Positions 17,797-27,154 are shown, counted from the stretch's first letter. The stretch: 64,000 bases of DNA from Cognaticolwellia mytili (GCF_002104475.1 NZ_NBOF01000003.1:248001-312000), one strand, 5' to 3'. The notes: generated by a model not told the origin, from the sequence alone. Numbers and translations are program-made.

Positions 17797-18846
17797 ATGC
17801 GTATTTTAGGTATTGAAACCTCTTGTGATGAAACCGGTATTGCGATTTATGATGATGGCCAAGGTGATTTACCTGAAGGGATAGTCGCGCATAGATTATA
17901 TAGCCAAATAGCCGTTCATGCTGATTACGGTGGGGTAGTGCCAGAGTTGGCGTCGCGTGATCATGTTCGTAAAACCATTCCATTAATAAAGGAAGTGTTG
18001 GCGGAAGCTAATTTAACACCTGCCGACTTAGATGGTGTTGCTTACACTGCTGGGCCGGGTTTAGTTGGCGCATTATTAGTTGGCTGCTCAATTGGTCGTA
18101 GTTTGGCTTACGGTTGGGATCTTCCTGCTGTACCAGTACATCATATGGAAGGGCATTTACTGGCACCTATGCTAGAAGATAACGTGCCTGATTTTCCGTT
18201 TGTTGCACTTTTAGTTTCTGGTGGTCACACCATGTTAGTGCGTGTTGATGGTATTGGAAAATATGAACTTTTAGGCGAGTCTGTTGATGATGCTGCAGGT
18301 GAAGCCTTTGATAAAACAGCAAAGCTATTAGGTTTAGATTATCCCGGAGGCCCGGTATTGGCTAAAATGGCAGAGTCAGGGCGTAAAGGGCGTTATAAAT
18401 TTCCTCGTCCAATGACTGATAGACCAGGTTTAGATTTTAGCTTTAGTGGCTTAAAAACCTCGGCGGCTAATACTATTCGCAAAGAAGAAAATGCCGATTT
18501 AAACCCAGAAAGTAAAGCACAGATGCAGGCAGATATTGCCTATGCCTTTCAAGAAGCCGTTGTTGATACCTTAGCTATAAAATGTAAACGGGCACTAAAG
18601 CAATGTGAATTAAACCGTTTAGTGATTGCAGGTGGTGTTAGTGCTAATACCGCACTTCGCGCTAAATTGGCAGAAATAACGAAAAAACTAGGTGGGGAAG
18701 TATTTTATCCAAGACCGGAGTTTTGTACTGATAATGGTGCGATGATCGCTTATGCTGGTTTGCAACGTTTAAAAGCAGGTGTTTATGCTGATTTAACTTT
18801 TAAAGCTACACCACGTTGGCCTTTAGACACACTACCACCGGTATAA
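17797..18846 (+). CDS. tsaD: tRNA N6-adenosine threonylcarbamoyltransferase TsaD
   Basis: 349 residues. TsaD transfers the threonylcarbamoyl group to A37 of tRNAs that read ANN codons, acting with TsaB and TsaE. The start [14 protein letters not shown] and the metal-binding HMEGH at 116-120 are signatures. Further ATP-site motifs are [21 protein letters not shown] and [13 protein letters not shown] with [12 protein letters not shown] near the end. No partner tsaB or tsaE is in the window. Position opposite rpsU is conserved across gammaproteobacteria. Confidence 0.97.
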   Translation: MRILGIETSCDETGIAIYDDGQGDLPEGIVAHRLYSQIAVHADYGGVVPELASRDHVRKTIPLIKEVLAEANLTPADLDGVAYTAGPGLVGALLVGCSIGRSLAYGWDLPAVPVHHMEGHLLAPMLEDNVPDFPFVALLVSGGHTMLVRVDGIGKYELLGESVDDAAGEAFDKTAKLLGLDYPGGPVLAKMAESGRKGRYKFPRPMTDRPGLDFSFSGLKTSAANTIRKEENADLNPESKAQMQADIAYAFQEAVVDTLAIKCKRALKQCELNRLVIAGGVSANTALRAKLAEITKKLGGEVFYPRPEFCTDNGAMIAYAGLQRLKAGVYADLTFKATPRWPLDTLPPV

Positions 18847-18874
18847 ACTAAAAAATAAATGGCTTTGATTTATA

Positions 18875-19453
18875 TTATTTTTTCTTAAAAGAAATTTTAT
18901 TTTCAGAGCCTTTAATGAGCCTGACAATGTTTTCTCTGTGGCGAAAGATGATTAAACCTGACAGCATCAACACAGGATAAACATAAATGGGTTTTAATAA
19001 CCAGGTGTAAAGTGGCGCCAGTGAAACAGTCACAATTGCCGCTAGGCTAGAGTAACGAGTGGTTTTTGCGACTAACAACCAAGTTATAATCAATAAGCCT
19101 CCTAAATCTAAACCAATAGGTAACAACACGCCAAATGCTGTTGCGACAGCCTTACCACCTTTAAACTCGAAAAAAATAGGGTACATATGCCCTAAACAAG
19201 CGGCAACAGCAATCACGCCTAAATATAATGGTTCTAAACCTAAGAAGTAGCCGCCCCAAACAGGTAGTGTGCCTTTTAAAATATCAAAAAATAGCACAAG
19301 TGCGGCAATATATTTATTACTGATACGTAAAACATTGGTTGCGCCGGGATTATTTGAGCCAGCAGTGCGGGGATCAGGTAAGCGAAAGAGTTTACAAAGT
19401 AAAATGGCACTGGAAATTGAACCTACTAAGTAAGCCGCAATCACCATAAGCAA
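18875..19453 (-). CDS. plsY: Glycerol-3-phosphate acyltransferase PlsY
   Basis: 192 residues with about five hydrophobic membrane spans. PlsY uses acyl-phosphate to acylate glycerol-3-phosphate, the first step of phospholipid synthesis at the inner membrane. Family motifs are visible: [29 protein letters not shown] and [16 protein letters not shown]. It is convergent with tsaD (28-bp gap), a common local order in this group. The start could be the second Met (MVIAAYL), which differs by only two residues. Confidence 0.95.
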   Translation of the reverse strand: MLMVIAAYLVGSISSAILLCKLFRLPDPRTAGSNNPGATNVLRISNKYIAALVLFFDILKGTLPVWGGYFLGLEPLYLGVIAVAACLGHMYPIFFEFKGGKAVATAFGVLLPIGLDLGGLLIITWLLVAKTTRYSSLAAIVTVSLAPLYTWLLKPIYVYPVLMLSGLIIFRHRENIVRLIKGSENKISFKKK

Positions 19454-19724
19454 TGTAATAAGTAAACTGCTGATAATAAATCCTTTTTATATTCAAGCAG
19501 GTGTTTTTGTTAATACCTTGCTTGGAAATATATCTGAGTTCTTGTAAATCTGCGTTTTATAATTAATCACAGATTTTCATCATTGTAGCGTGTTGCTTAC
19601 TAGTTTTTCTAGACCTACACAGGTAAACTCGCCATTTATTTTGTAAAGCGAGTCATACGGGGTGTTTGCTCGGTAAAGTTACCGTAATTACCTCATCGAT
19701 TCTTGATCATGTAAAGGGTTTAGC
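19454..19724. other. Divergent intergenic region between plsY and folB
   Basis: 271 bp without coding potential. It must contain both divergent promoters; none is clear enough to name. Confidence 0.4.
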
Positions 19725-20096
19725 GTGGATAAAGTTTATATTGAAGGTTTAACCTTTCAAACTACCATTGGTTTCTATCAATGGGAAAAAGAAATCAAAC
19801 AAACTCTGGTGGTTGACCTTGCAATGGGTTGGAATACTGCTTTAGCTGCTGAGAATGATGAACTTGCCAAAACTTTAGATTATGCTGAAATATCTGAAGC
19901 CATTGTTAAGTTTGCCAATAACAATCCAGTCGACTTAATTGAAACGCTTGCCGAGCGCATCGCAACGTATTTAATGACGCAATATGATATTCCATGGTTA
20001 CGCTTGAAATTAATGAAACCAACCGCAGTGCATAATGCGACAACGGTAGGTGTTGAAATTGAACGTGGACAGCAGTTAAATGGTAAATCCAGCTAA
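19725..20096 (+). CDS. folB: Dihydroneopterin aldolase FolB
   Basis: 123 residues from a GTG start at 19725 (aagggtttagc precedes it). Converts 7,8-dihydroneopterin to 6-hydroxymethyl-dihydropterin in folate synthesis. Recognisable by the start VYIEGLTFQTTIGFYQWE, the conserved LDYAEI segment and the C-terminal KPTAVHNATTVGVEIER. The stop overlaps the folK start by one base, so folB and folK are coupled; folK performs the next reaction in the pathway. Confidence 0.95.
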   Translation: MDKVYIEGLTFQTTIGFYQWEKEIKQTLVVDLAMGWNTALAAENDELAKTLDYAEISEAIVKFANNNPVDLIETLAERIATYLMTQYDIPWLRLKLMKPTAVHNATTVGVEIERGQQLNGKSS

Positions 20097-20599
20097 TGGC
20101 TGAAATTTATATTTCGCTTGGTAGTAACATTAATCGTCAGCACAATATTGAAAAAGGCCTCGATGCGCTAGCACAGTTATTTGGCTCGCTAACTTTGTCT
20201 TCATTGTTTGAAAGTGAAGCTGTTGGTTTTGCTGGTAAGCCTTTTTATAATATGGTTATTGGCGCGACTACTGAATTATCATTGGACGATTTAGCACAGT
20301 CATTAAGAACTATTGAATATGCGAATGGTCGTAACCAAGATGCGAAAAAGTTTAGCCCAAGAACCTTGGACTTAGACTTACTATTATATGATGACGTTAT
20401 TGCCCAACAACCCGCACAAATACCACGTGATGAAATAACAAAAAATGCTTTTGTACTTTGGCCTTTAGCTGAAGTTGCTAGCGCATTAGTTCATCCTGTT
20501 GTTGGAAAAAACTACCAAACATTATGGCAAGAGTACGATAAGAGCCAACAAAAATTAAGTGTTGTGCCATTAATTTGGTCTGCAAAAATAGGGAAATAA
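20096..20599 (+). CDS. folK: 6-hydroxymethyl-7,8-dihydropterin pyrophosphokinase FolK
   Basis: 167 residues. Activates hydroxymethyl-dihydropterin with ATP before condensation with p-aminobenzoate. Motifs are YISLGSNINRQ at the N-terminus, the pterin-site segment FYNMVIGATTE, and the signature RTLDLDLLLYDD followed by IPRDEITKNAFVLWPLAEV. It overlaps folB by one base, and uppP starts five bases after its stop, so the three genes read as one transcript. Confidence 0.95.
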   Translation: MAEIYISLGSNINRQHNIEKGLDALAQLFGSLTLSSLFESEAVGFAGKPFYNMVIGATTELSLDDLAQSLRTIEYANGRNQDAKKFSPRTLDLDLLLYDDVIAQQPAQIPRDEITKNAFVLWPLAEVASALVHPVVGKNYQTLWQEYDKSQQKLSVVPLIWSAKIGK

Positions 20600-20604
20600 A
20601 CCAT

Positions 20605-21417
20605 ATGAGTACAATAGACGTTTTTATTTTAGCGTTAATTCAGGGCTTAACAGAATTTTTACCGATATCTAGTTCGGCACATTTGATTTTGCCGTCAGCA
20701 GTTTTGGGCTGGGAAGATCAAGGACAGGCATTAGACGTTGCATTACATGTAGGTACATTGCTTGCTGTTGTGCTTTATTTTCGTAAAGAAGTTGGCAGCA
20801 TGGCGGTTGCATGGTTTGGCACCGTTGGCATTGGCCCTGAAAAAAATAACAACAGCTTTGATGGTAAGCTTGCATGGTGGATTTTACTGGCATCAATTCC
20901 ATTGGGAATTGTAGGTTTATTGGGTAAAGATTTTATTGAAGAAAACCTACGCTCTGCTGCTGTTATTGCCATTACGACTTTAGTATTTGGTGTGTTATTG
21001 GGTTTTGCTGATATTAAAGCCAAAGAAAATATAAGCGTTGAAAAGTTGGGTTTTAAAGGTGCAATGATTATTGGTTTAGCACAAGCGCTTGCACTGATAC
21101 CGGGCACATCGCGCTCAGGCATTACCATGACATTAGGGCTTATGTTGGGGCTAAGCAAAGAAAATGCTGCCCGTTTTTCATTTCTATTATCAATTCCAGC
21201 CATTATTATGACTGGCGGTTATTTAACATATAAATTAATAACGTCGGCTGAGCCTGTTGATTGGAACACTTTGGGTTTAGGTAGTGTACTGGCGTTTTTT
21301 AGTGCCTATGCTTGTATTCATTATTTCCTTATCTTGGTTGGCAGGCTAGGTATGATGCCATTTGTTATATATCGAATGATACTTGGCGCTGGTCTGCTTT
21401 GGTTTGTATTAAGTTAA
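20605..21417 (+). CDS. uppP: Undecaprenyl-diphosphatase UppP (BacA)
   Basis: 270 residues from the ATG at 20605; a longer in-frame start at 20575 would overlap folK and lacks family support. An integral inner-membrane enzyme with about eight spans that recycles undecaprenyl diphosphate, the lipid carrier for peptidoglycan and other polymers. The two catalytic signatures are present: GLTEFLPISSSAHLI near the N-terminus and PGTSRSGITMTLGL in the middle. It is the third gene of the folB-folK-uppP group and is followed by a strong terminator. Confidence 0.95.
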   Translation: MSTIDVFILALIQGLTEFLPISSSAHLILPSAVLGWEDQGQALDVALHVGTLLAVVLYFRKEVGSMAVAWFGTVGIGPEKNNNSFDGKLAWWILLASIPLGIVGLLGKDFIEENLRSAAVIAITTLVFGVLLGFADIKAKENISVEKLGFKGAMIIGLAQALALIPGTSRSGITMTLGLMLGLSKENAARFSFLLSIPAIIMTGGYLTYKLITSAEPVDWNTLGLGSVLAFFSAYACIHYFLILVGRLGMMPFVIYRMILGAGLLWFVLS

Positions 21418-21440
21418 TTGCTACAATACTGCAAATTTTG

Positions 21441-21465
21441 AAACGCGCTCAGGCGCGTTTTTGTT
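21441..21465 (+). terminator. Rho-independent terminator after uppP
   Basis: An eight-base stem (AAACGCGC/GCGCGTTT) with loop TCAG followed by a T-run, 23 bp after the uppP stop. Confidence 0.85.
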
Positions 21466-21471
21466 ATAAAC

Positions 21472-21493
21472 ATACCCGGGTGACTTGGGTATA
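21472..21493. repeat. Minimal inverted-repeat remnant (ATACCC...GGGTATA)
   Basis: Two termini of the ATACCCAAGYCAC type lie almost back to back (ATACCCGGGTGACTTGGGTATA). The right half, read in reverse, is TATACCCAAGTCAC, which matches the terminal repeat of the MITE at 47595-47856. It may be a collapsed or solo-end copy of that family. Confidence 0.45.
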
Positions 21494-21650
21494 AAACTAT
21501 ATTTATATTAAGCGTTACTTATTACGTTTGATATCACCTTATCTGCATAGATAGTACTAAGGGACTATTGGGCTATAGAAAAAGTCTAAGTAAACTTTAG
21601 TTCTGGACTGACTACGGTAGATATTCACCTGATTAAAAGTGAGAGTTTTG

Positions 21651-22805
21651 ATGGATTTGTCCTTAACTGAAGAACAAATGATGATTCAAGATATGGCAAA
21701 AAAGTTTGCTGAAAGTGAACTAGCGCCAGTGGCAGCGCAGCTTGATGAAACAATGGATCAAACGCTATTTTTAAAAAATTTAGCACAATTGACCGAGCTT
21801 GGCTTTATGGGCTTAAACATTAAAGCACAATATGGCGGCGTAGAAGCGGGTAGCGTAGCTTTTAGTTTAGCAATTACTGAATTGGCTCGTGCTTGTGCCT
21901 CAACTGCGGTCACTACCTCGGTAACGAATATGGTGGCTGAGGTTATTCAAGCGGTTGGCAATGAAGAGCAAAAACAAAAGCATTTACCAAAAATTTGTAG
22001 CGGTGAATACCGTGCAGGCGGCTTTTGTTTAACAGAAGCGACAGCAGGTTCAGATCCTGCTGGCATGAAAACTCAAGCCGTAAAAGATGGTGATGATTAT
22101 ATTATTAGCGGTAGTAAACTTTATATTACCAGTGGCTCTTTTGCTGATGTATTTGTTGTTTGGGCAGTTACGGATCCTGACGCTAAAAAAGGCAAAGGCA
22201 TTTCTTGTTTTATCGTTGAAGCTTCCACGCCAGGTATGACAATTAGTAAAGCAGAAGAAAAAATGGGCCAAAAGGCATCACCAACCAATGAGGTTCACTT
22301 TGATAACTGTCGAGTGCCTGCTTCAGCGTTGATGGGTAATGAAAACAAAGGTTTTGGTGTTGCTGTTGGTGAATTGGCGGGTGGACGTATTGGTATTGGT
22401 TCATTGGCATTAGGTGTTGGTCTCGCTGCACTTGATTACGCTAAAGCTTACATTGTTGAACGTAAACAGTTTGGCCAATCACTATCGAACTTCCAAGGTT
22501 TACAGTGGAAATTAGCTGAACGTTATACTGAAATGGAAGCGGCACGCTTGTTACTAATGCAGGCAGCATATACTAAAGAGCAAGATCAACCTTTTGGTGC
22601 GGCAGCGTCAATGGCAAAACTTTTTGCTACCGAAAATGCCAACAAGGCTTGCTACGATGCTCTGCAGTTAATGGGTGGGGCTGGCTACATAAAAGAATAC
22701 CCGCTAGAGCGTATGGCACGTGATGTTAGAGTTACTTCAATTTATGAAGGTACCAGTGAAATTCAAAAAGTGATTATTTCGAGAGATTTATTACAAAATA
22801 TTTAG
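21651..22805 (+). CDS. Acyl-CoA dehydrogenase (short/branched-chain type)
   Basis: 384 residues from the ATG at 21651; an upstream in-frame GTG at 21639 is less likely. A FAD flavoenzyme that introduces the alpha-beta double bond of an acyl-CoA and passes electrons to ETF. Features are an N-terminal helical domain (LTEEQMMIQDMAKKFAE), the FAD-binding FCLTEATAGSDPAGM, GRIGIGSLALGVG, and a C-terminal QLMGGAGYIKEYPLERMARD with IYEGTSEIQ. The substrate chain cannot be fixed from sequence; length and the late IYEGTSEIQ segment suit butyryl-, isovaleryl- or 2-methylbutyryl-CoA types. It stands alone, with no adjacent beta-oxidation genes. Confidence 0.92.
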   Translation: MDLSLTEEQMMIQDMAKKFAESELAPVAAQLDETMDQTLFLKNLAQLTELGFMGLNIKAQYGGVEAGSVAFSLAITELARACASTAVTTSVTNMVAEVIQAVGNEEQKQKHLPKICSGEYRAGGFCLTEATAGSDPAGMKTQAVKDGDDYIISGSKLYITSGSFADVFVVWAVTDPDAKKGKGISCFIVEASTPGMTISKAEEKMGQKASPTNEVHFDNCRVPASALMGNENKGFGVAVGELAGGRIGIGSLALGVGLAALDYAKAYIVERKQFGQSLSNFQGLQWKLAERYTEMEAARLLLMQAAYTKEQDQPFGAAASMAKLFATENANKACYDALQLMGGAGYIKEYPLERMARDVRVTSIYEGTSEIQKVIISRDLLQNI

Positions 22806-22870
22806 ACATCATATGTGAGCTCTTTGAAAACGGATAAAAGCAGGGCTATTATCCGTTTATTATCTTTTAA

Positions 22871-23848
22871 TCAGCTTGTATGAGAATGTTGGCAGGTATT
22901 CATGAGCCAATAATTAACTTGGTTTTCGTATTTCTCTAACCATAGTTGTACAGCTTGTTCTTCAGTATGGTCGTCTGATACAACTAAGGCTGACGCTTCA
23001 GCTATCATTTCAGTGGTTAAGTCGATATTTTTAATAAGTTGATTTACACAGGGCCATTGTTGCTCAAAGCCTGACCATGTGGTTTTTCTAATCCAGGCAT
23101 GATCTGGATTGGCACAATCTTTAGCAAGCTTTTTGTTTAGCCCCCAACTTGTATTATGCTCGCACTCTTCAGTATAAGCAGGAAATTTAACAAATTTCCC
23201 CTTAACGCGCGCATCTATCCAATTAGGAGTCCAATTTAATATCATTATGGGTTGCTTAGCTGTTATGGCACTATTAAGTTCACGCCATAACGATGTACTA
23301 TTTGGGTGACGATTAATAACAAAGTTTAAATTGAGTGCTCTTATTATATCTGCGTCACCATAATCCCAGGGGCCTGCGTGATAAACTCCTTTCCCAGAAG
23401 ATGTTGATGTTGAGAATATTTTTGCACATTGATTCATTGCTCGCCAATCAGGCAAGCCAGGGCAAAAGCCTTCAACAAAATCAGGATACCACCAGTCCTC
23501 TTTTCCCGTGGCTGAATGAGCACCCATATCAACAATATAACCACTTTCTACCATGCGATAAAATTCTTTTTCCATTGATGCTTGCCAGACTTCAAGTTGA
23601 ATATGTATAAGGCCTTTGCGTAATGCTCCCCATTGATCTGTTGAATTAATATCCTTATATTCGACTCTTTCACCAAAAGAGGAAATCATTTTGCCAAGCG
23701 CTTTTGTGATCACTCGCTGACTAGTCCAATTATTAAGCGGTAGCGTGATTACGGGTTTTTTTTTATCAGATATTTGTGCGTATAAAGGTTGAGAAAAAAA
23801 TAGTAAACAACTACATATAGCGGTAAGAATGAAGTTCGATTTTGTCAT
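22871..23848 (-). CDS. Periplasmic glycine-betaine/choline-type substrate-binding protein (OpuAC family)
   Basis: 325 residues with a signal peptide (FILTAICSCLLFFSQPLYAQ). The mature part has the OpuAC/ProX layout: LPLNNWTSQRVITKALGKM at the start, LRKGLIHIQLEVWQ, and the central MILNWTPNWIDARV. Several Trp residues (WWYPDF, GPWDYGD, NWTPNW) could form an aromatic cage for a quaternary amine. No permease or ATPase gene is adjacent, so it is an orphan binding protein and must work with a transporter encoded elsewhere, or serve as a sensor. Ligand identity is inferred from the family. Confidence 0.8.
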   Translation of the reverse strand: MTKSNFILTAICSCLLFFSQPLYAQISDKKKPVITLPLNNWTSQRVITKALGKMISSFGERVEYKDINSTDQWGALRKGLIHIQLEVWQASMEKEFYRMVESGYIVDMGAHSATGKEDWWYPDFVEGFCPGLPDWRAMNQCAKIFSTSTSSGKGVYHAGPWDYGDADIIRALNLNFVINRHPNSTSLWRELNSAITAKQPIMILNWTPNWIDARVKGKFVKFPAYTEECEHNTSWGLNKKLAKDCANPDHAWIRKTTWSGFEQQWPCVNQLIKNIDLTTEMIAEASALVVSDDHTEEQAVQLWLEKYENQVNYWLMNTCQHSHTS

Positions 23849-24252
23849 TTATTGATTCTTTATTAACTGAAAGAAAAAGTTGCAGTGTTGCTAATAGATC
23901 ATATAAAAATTGTATTACACATCAACGAGTATAGCTTATTACACCGACAATGATGGTTATGATGATTGACGATACAGGATAAATAACAATATTGCTGCTT
24001 TAAATTCGAGATCGTATTTATCTTAGTTATAATATATAAGTATTGCTTAAAGCTTAAAAACATGGGAAAAATTCGCCGGACTTCAAGATGTTTAGCTAGG
24101 CTGTGGCTTGCTAATCTGATTATTAGGCGATTTAATAAAGAGTTTTAGTGCGAGTCATTGATACTAGAATAAAAAACTATTTTATAGCTTGTATATCTCG
24201 CAAACTGGCCCCAAATATATAGTATGAAAAAATTCAACTTGGGCATGCATTG
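23849..24252. other. Intergenic region upstream of the binding protein and cnoX-like gene
   Basis: About 400 bp of AT-rich DNA between divergent genes. A 28-codon ATG frame at about 24061 is present but has no supporting features. No hairpin terminator or clear operator was seen. Confidence 0.4.
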
Positions 24253-25098
24253 ATGACAAATTCAGTTGCTATTACGCTAGAAAACTTTCAACAAATTATT
24301 ATCGAAGAATCAAAAAATAAACTTATTTTGGTAGACTTTTGGGCTCAGCAAGTTCCCGAAAGTGTGGAGTTACGTGACAAGTTGGCCACAGCGCTTGCGC
24401 AACAAAGTGATACTATAATTTTCGCGACTGTTGATTGCGAAGTTCAAGGGCAAATTGCTCAGCAGTTTGGTATTCAAGGGCTACCTACCGCAATTCTTGT
24501 TAAAGATGGCCAGCCACTAGATGGTTTGAGTGGCCCACAAACTGATGATTCTATCGCTGAATTTTTAGTTAAGTATTTACCCAAAGAAGAAGATAACCTT
24601 CTGGTGCAAGCAAGAGCGTTATTAGCTGAAAATAACGTAAGTGATGCATTTAAGCCCATAGCTCAAGCATACAAGCTTGATGACCAACGTGCAGATATTA
24701 AACTTGTTTTAGCTGATGTTTATATTCAGACAGGTAAGATTTCTGAAGCAGAAGCTCTGTTACAAAGTATTATGATGGTCGACCAAGATAGTGACTACAA
24801 GTCAATAATGGCAAAGTTAGACTTAGCAACTCAAGCTGCTGATTCTCCAGAAATCAAAGCACTTGAACAACAGCTAGTCCAGCAACCAGATAATATAGAG
24901 TTAAAGCATCAGCTAGCAGCGCAATATAGTCAGATGAACCGTCATGAAGATGCCTTAATAATGCTCTTTCGCTTAGTGCAAAAGGATAGCTCGGACATAA
25001 TTAGTAAAGATCTATTGTTGGATGTATTGAAGTCTCTGCCAGATGGTGATCTATTAGCAAATAAATTTAGACGTAAACTTTATACTTTGATGTATTGA
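24253..25098 (+). CDS. cnoX: CnoX/YbbN-like thioredoxin-fold co-chaperone with TPR repeats
   Basis: 281 residues from the ATG at 24253. Residues about 5-110 are a thioredoxin fold (LILVDFWAQ, ATVDCEVQGQIAQQFGIQGLPTAILVKDG); the rest is a tetratricopeptide-type helical domain (LLAENNVSDAFKPIAQA, LVLADVYIQTGKISEAEALL). The usual CxxC active site is replaced by QQVPES, so no thiol-disulfide redox activity is expected. E. coli CnoX also lacks a classical CxxC and acts as a holdase linked to GroEL. The assignment follows the two-domain layout and length (E. coli 284). A strong terminator follows. Confidence 0.85.
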   Translation: MTNSVAITLENFQQIIIEESKNKLILVDFWAQQVPESVELRDKLATALAQQSDTIIFATVDCEVQGQIAQQFGIQGLPTAILVKDGQPLDGLSGPQTDDSIAEFLVKYLPKEEDNLLVQARALLAENNVSDAFKPIAQAYKLDDQRADIKLVLADVYIQTGKISEAEALLQSIMMVDQDSDYKSIMAKLDLATQAADSPEIKALEQQLVQQPDNIELKHQLAAQYSQMNRHEDALIMLFRLVQKDSSDIISKDLLLDVLKSLPDGDLLANKFRRKLYTLMY

Positions 25099-25125
25099 TT
25101 GATAGTTTGAACAAGCTTGTTTTGA

Positions 25126-25157
25126 TAAAAAACGCTCGGTAAGTCGGGCGTTTTTTG
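25126..25157. terminator. Bidirectional terminator between cnoX and msrA
   Basis: AAAAAACGCTC and GGGCGTTTTTT pair (with a G-T) around a short loop, and T-tracts exist in both directions. It lies between convergent genes. Confidence 0.85.
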
Positions 25158-25222
25158 TACTTGTAAATCACTTTATGTCAATACTCTAAGTCTAAAATTT
25201 TGACTAAAGTTCTTAGCAGAAA

Positions 25223-25765
25223 TTAAGCAGAAACTTCTAATAGATGTGAAAATTCGGTTAGAAACTTTTGAATCTTCTTTGCTACCACTAATTGGCAGTA
25301 TCGATTATTGGGATTATTCTCAAAATAATCTTGGTGGTAGCTTTCTGCACTGTAAAAGTTATTCACTTTTTTTATTGAAGTTACTATTGGGTTTTTAAAG
25401 GTGTTATCAGAAGCTAATTGGGCTAGTTTTCTTATTGCCGTAATATTTTGTTCTTCATTATGAACTAATATCGTTGAGCGATATTGACTGCCAATATCAT
25501 CACCTTGGCGATTTAGTGTCGTCGGATCGTGAATGGCAAAAAATACCGTTAGAACTTGTTCGATTGACAATTGTTCTCTGTCGAAAGTTAATTGTATCAC
25601 TTCAGCGTAATTGGTAAGCCCAGTAGAGACCTGCTCGTAGGTCGGATTCGTAAGATCGCCATCAGCATAACCACTAACAACAGCTTGTACTCCTTTAATG
25701 CGAGAAAATATATTCTCAACACACCAAAAACAGCCAGCGCCTAATGTTATTGTTTCTATGTTCAT
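25223..25765 (-). CDS. msrA: Peptide methionine-S-sulfoxide reductase MsrA
   Basis: 180 residues. Reduces the S-epimer of methionine sulfoxide in proteins and free methionine. The catalytic motif GCFWCVE is at 11-17, with the conserved GYADGDLTNPTYEQVSTGLTNYAEV, FFAIHDPTTLNRQGDDIGSQYRS and YHQDYF segments. It is a stand-alone MsrA with no fused MsrB domain. Upstream, MetJ-like octamers at 25825-25840 and 25877-25884 suggest control by the methionine repressor, which would tie repair to methionine supply (inferred). Confidence 0.96.
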   Translation of the reverse strand: MNIETITLGAGCFWCVENIFSRIKGVQAVVSGYADGDLTNPTYEQVSTGLTNYAEVIQLTFDREQLSIEQVLTVFFAIHDPTTLNRQGDDIGSQYRSTILVHNEEQNITAIRKLAQLASDNTFKNPIVTSIKKVNNFYSAESYHQDYFENNPNNRYCQLVVAKKIQKFLTEFSHLLEVSA

Positions 25766-25824
25766 GCTACCTATTCCTCACGCTCAAGTGCTTTAACTGT
25801 CTTTTACTTAATAAATTTACATAA

Positions 25825-25884
25825 AGACGTTTGGACGTCTAAGTGTTTACATGGTGAATTTATCACCTAGCCATTTAGATGTCT
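25825..25884. promoter_or_regulatory. Candidate MetJ operator (met boxes) upstream of msrA
   Basis: Two adjacent octamers AGACGTTT and GGACGTCT (25825-25840) each match the MetJ consensus AGACGTCT at seven of eight bases. A third octamer AGATGTCT lies at 25877-25884, also seven of eight. MetJ binds tandem octamers cooperatively. The block is 60-120 bp upstream of the msrA start. Confidence 0.5.
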
Positions 25885-25976
25885 ATATGTTTTTTTGGAA
25901 AATAATGTAATTTATATATATAACGTATGTTGAAGAGTGATAAGTAGAGGAGAATACCTCTATTGGTTGAGTTGAA

Positions 25977-26020
25977 AACAGCACTCAGGAGACTATTTAT
26001 TAGCTGTCCTGAGTGCTGTT
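25977..26020 (-). terminator. Terminator after the 371-residue DUF3083-like gene
   Basis: A perfect 14-base stem (AACAGCACTCAGGA with TCCTGAGTGCTGTT) and a 16-base loop. On the minus strand it is followed by TTTTC, and it lies 18 bp after the stop of the minus-strand gene. Confidence 0.75.
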
Positions 26021-26038
26021 GTCATCTATTTTTCTATA

Positions 26039-27154
26039 TTAATGATTTGCAGGGAAGTTATAAGCAATATGCTGGTGGAAGCGTAAGGTTAATTCATCTT
26101 TATCGGTCGGGATTTCTAATTCAGCTGCTAGTAAACGCATTGCTTGTTCAATTTGATTAACAAATTTAGCATAGCTTTGCTCTTCGCCATTTTGATTGTT
26201 GGCTACAAATATTAACTGAACATTATCAACAAGTTCATCAGCTTTCCACTTGCTAATAATACCGCATGGACTTTGTTTCGGGTTATAGCCTAGCATTTGT
26301 AACTCTCCGATTTTAGATACTATCTCATGCAAACTATGTCGAACAATTGGTACTAAACCATTCGCGATTAAAGCGCCATTATTTAAATTAAATTGCTTAG
26401 CGATTAGGGAAAAAGCATCAGTTAAATAAGTATATAGTGGGTTAAAAGGATCGCTTGAGCTGGCATCAATGTCGACTAGTTGTGAAATACGATGATTTAC
26501 GGTTAAATTTATCACCGCATAGGTAATTGAAGATAAATCAGTGGGCAATGCAACATCCTGGGTTGCATAACGCTGAATTATTGGCCTGAATTTATGAGCT
26601 TGACTACTATTGCAACCTTTATTCTTAGCGAAAATATCGTAAGTAAGATGTTGATGATCACGTATCCGAATATTATCTAGCGGTAACTTTATTTGTTGTG
26701 CAAAGTCTTTTAACAGACTCTTTATTCGTTGATGGAAATTCGCCGCGCCAGATCGAATATCAGTACCGGAAGCTAAAAATACTAAGGTTATTTTTTTCGC
26801 TCTAATACTGCCATCAAAAAATGAATTTTGAAGGACATGTTGCAACGGATCATAGTAAAAAATAATTTGCTGGTTCGTTTGCCATTGATGCATTTCTTGG
26901 CTGAATCGAACACGAACGAGCTTGTCATTGGCAACGAGTAAGCTATTAGTAATTGTATAGTCATTACTGAGCGTAAAAAGTAAATTTGCTAAACTTTGGT
27001 AGAAGTTATAGTAACTGTCGTGACTTACCTGTGAAGATACTTGTGAAAGTAGTTGATCTGATAGGGTAAATTCAGCCAAAATATATTGATTGTCGCGAGC
27101 GTTTACTGGGACATAAGCTTTTTGACCGGCGTTACGTTTTCTAACTATCGACAT
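26039..27154 (-). CDS. Conserved hypothetical protein, probably DUF3083 family
   Basis: 371 residues, no signal peptide and no membrane segment. It begins MSIVRKRNAGQKAYVPVNARDN. It appears to contain two related halves, each with a VRFSQEMHQW- or FHQHIAYNF-like ending and a hydrophobic strand pattern (KKITLVFLASG, NVQLIFVANNQNG). I link it to the DUF3083 family of Alteromonadales from memory of its N-terminus and length; that is tentative. No catalytic motif is recognised. It is monocistronic, with its own terminator downstream. Confidence 0.6.
   Translation of the reverse strand: MSIVRKRNAGQKAYVPVNARDNQYILAEFTLSDQLLSQVSSQVSHDSYYNFYQSLANLLFTLSNDYTITNSLLVANDKLVRVRFSQEMHQWQTNQQIIFYYDPLQHVLQNSFFDGSIRAKKITLVFLASGTDIRSGAANFHQRIKSLLKDFAQQIKLPLDNIRIRDHQHLTYDIFAKNKGCNSSQAHKFRPIIQRYATQDVALPTDLSSITYAVINLTVNHRISQLVDIDASSSDPFNPLYTYLTDAFSLIAKQFNLNNGALIANGLVPIVRHSLHEIVSKIGELQMLGYNPKQSPCGIISKWKADELVDNVQLIFVANNQNGEEQSYAKFVNQIEQAMRLLAAELEIPTDKDELTLRFHQHIAYNFPANH

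Noticed and set aside
20775-21203. A 142-codon minus-strand frame
   Set aside because: Antisense to uppP, which is strongly supported.
24061-24147. A 28-codon frame starting at ATG 24061
   Set aside because: No ribosome binding site and no membrane or other pattern; composition is that of intergenic DNA.
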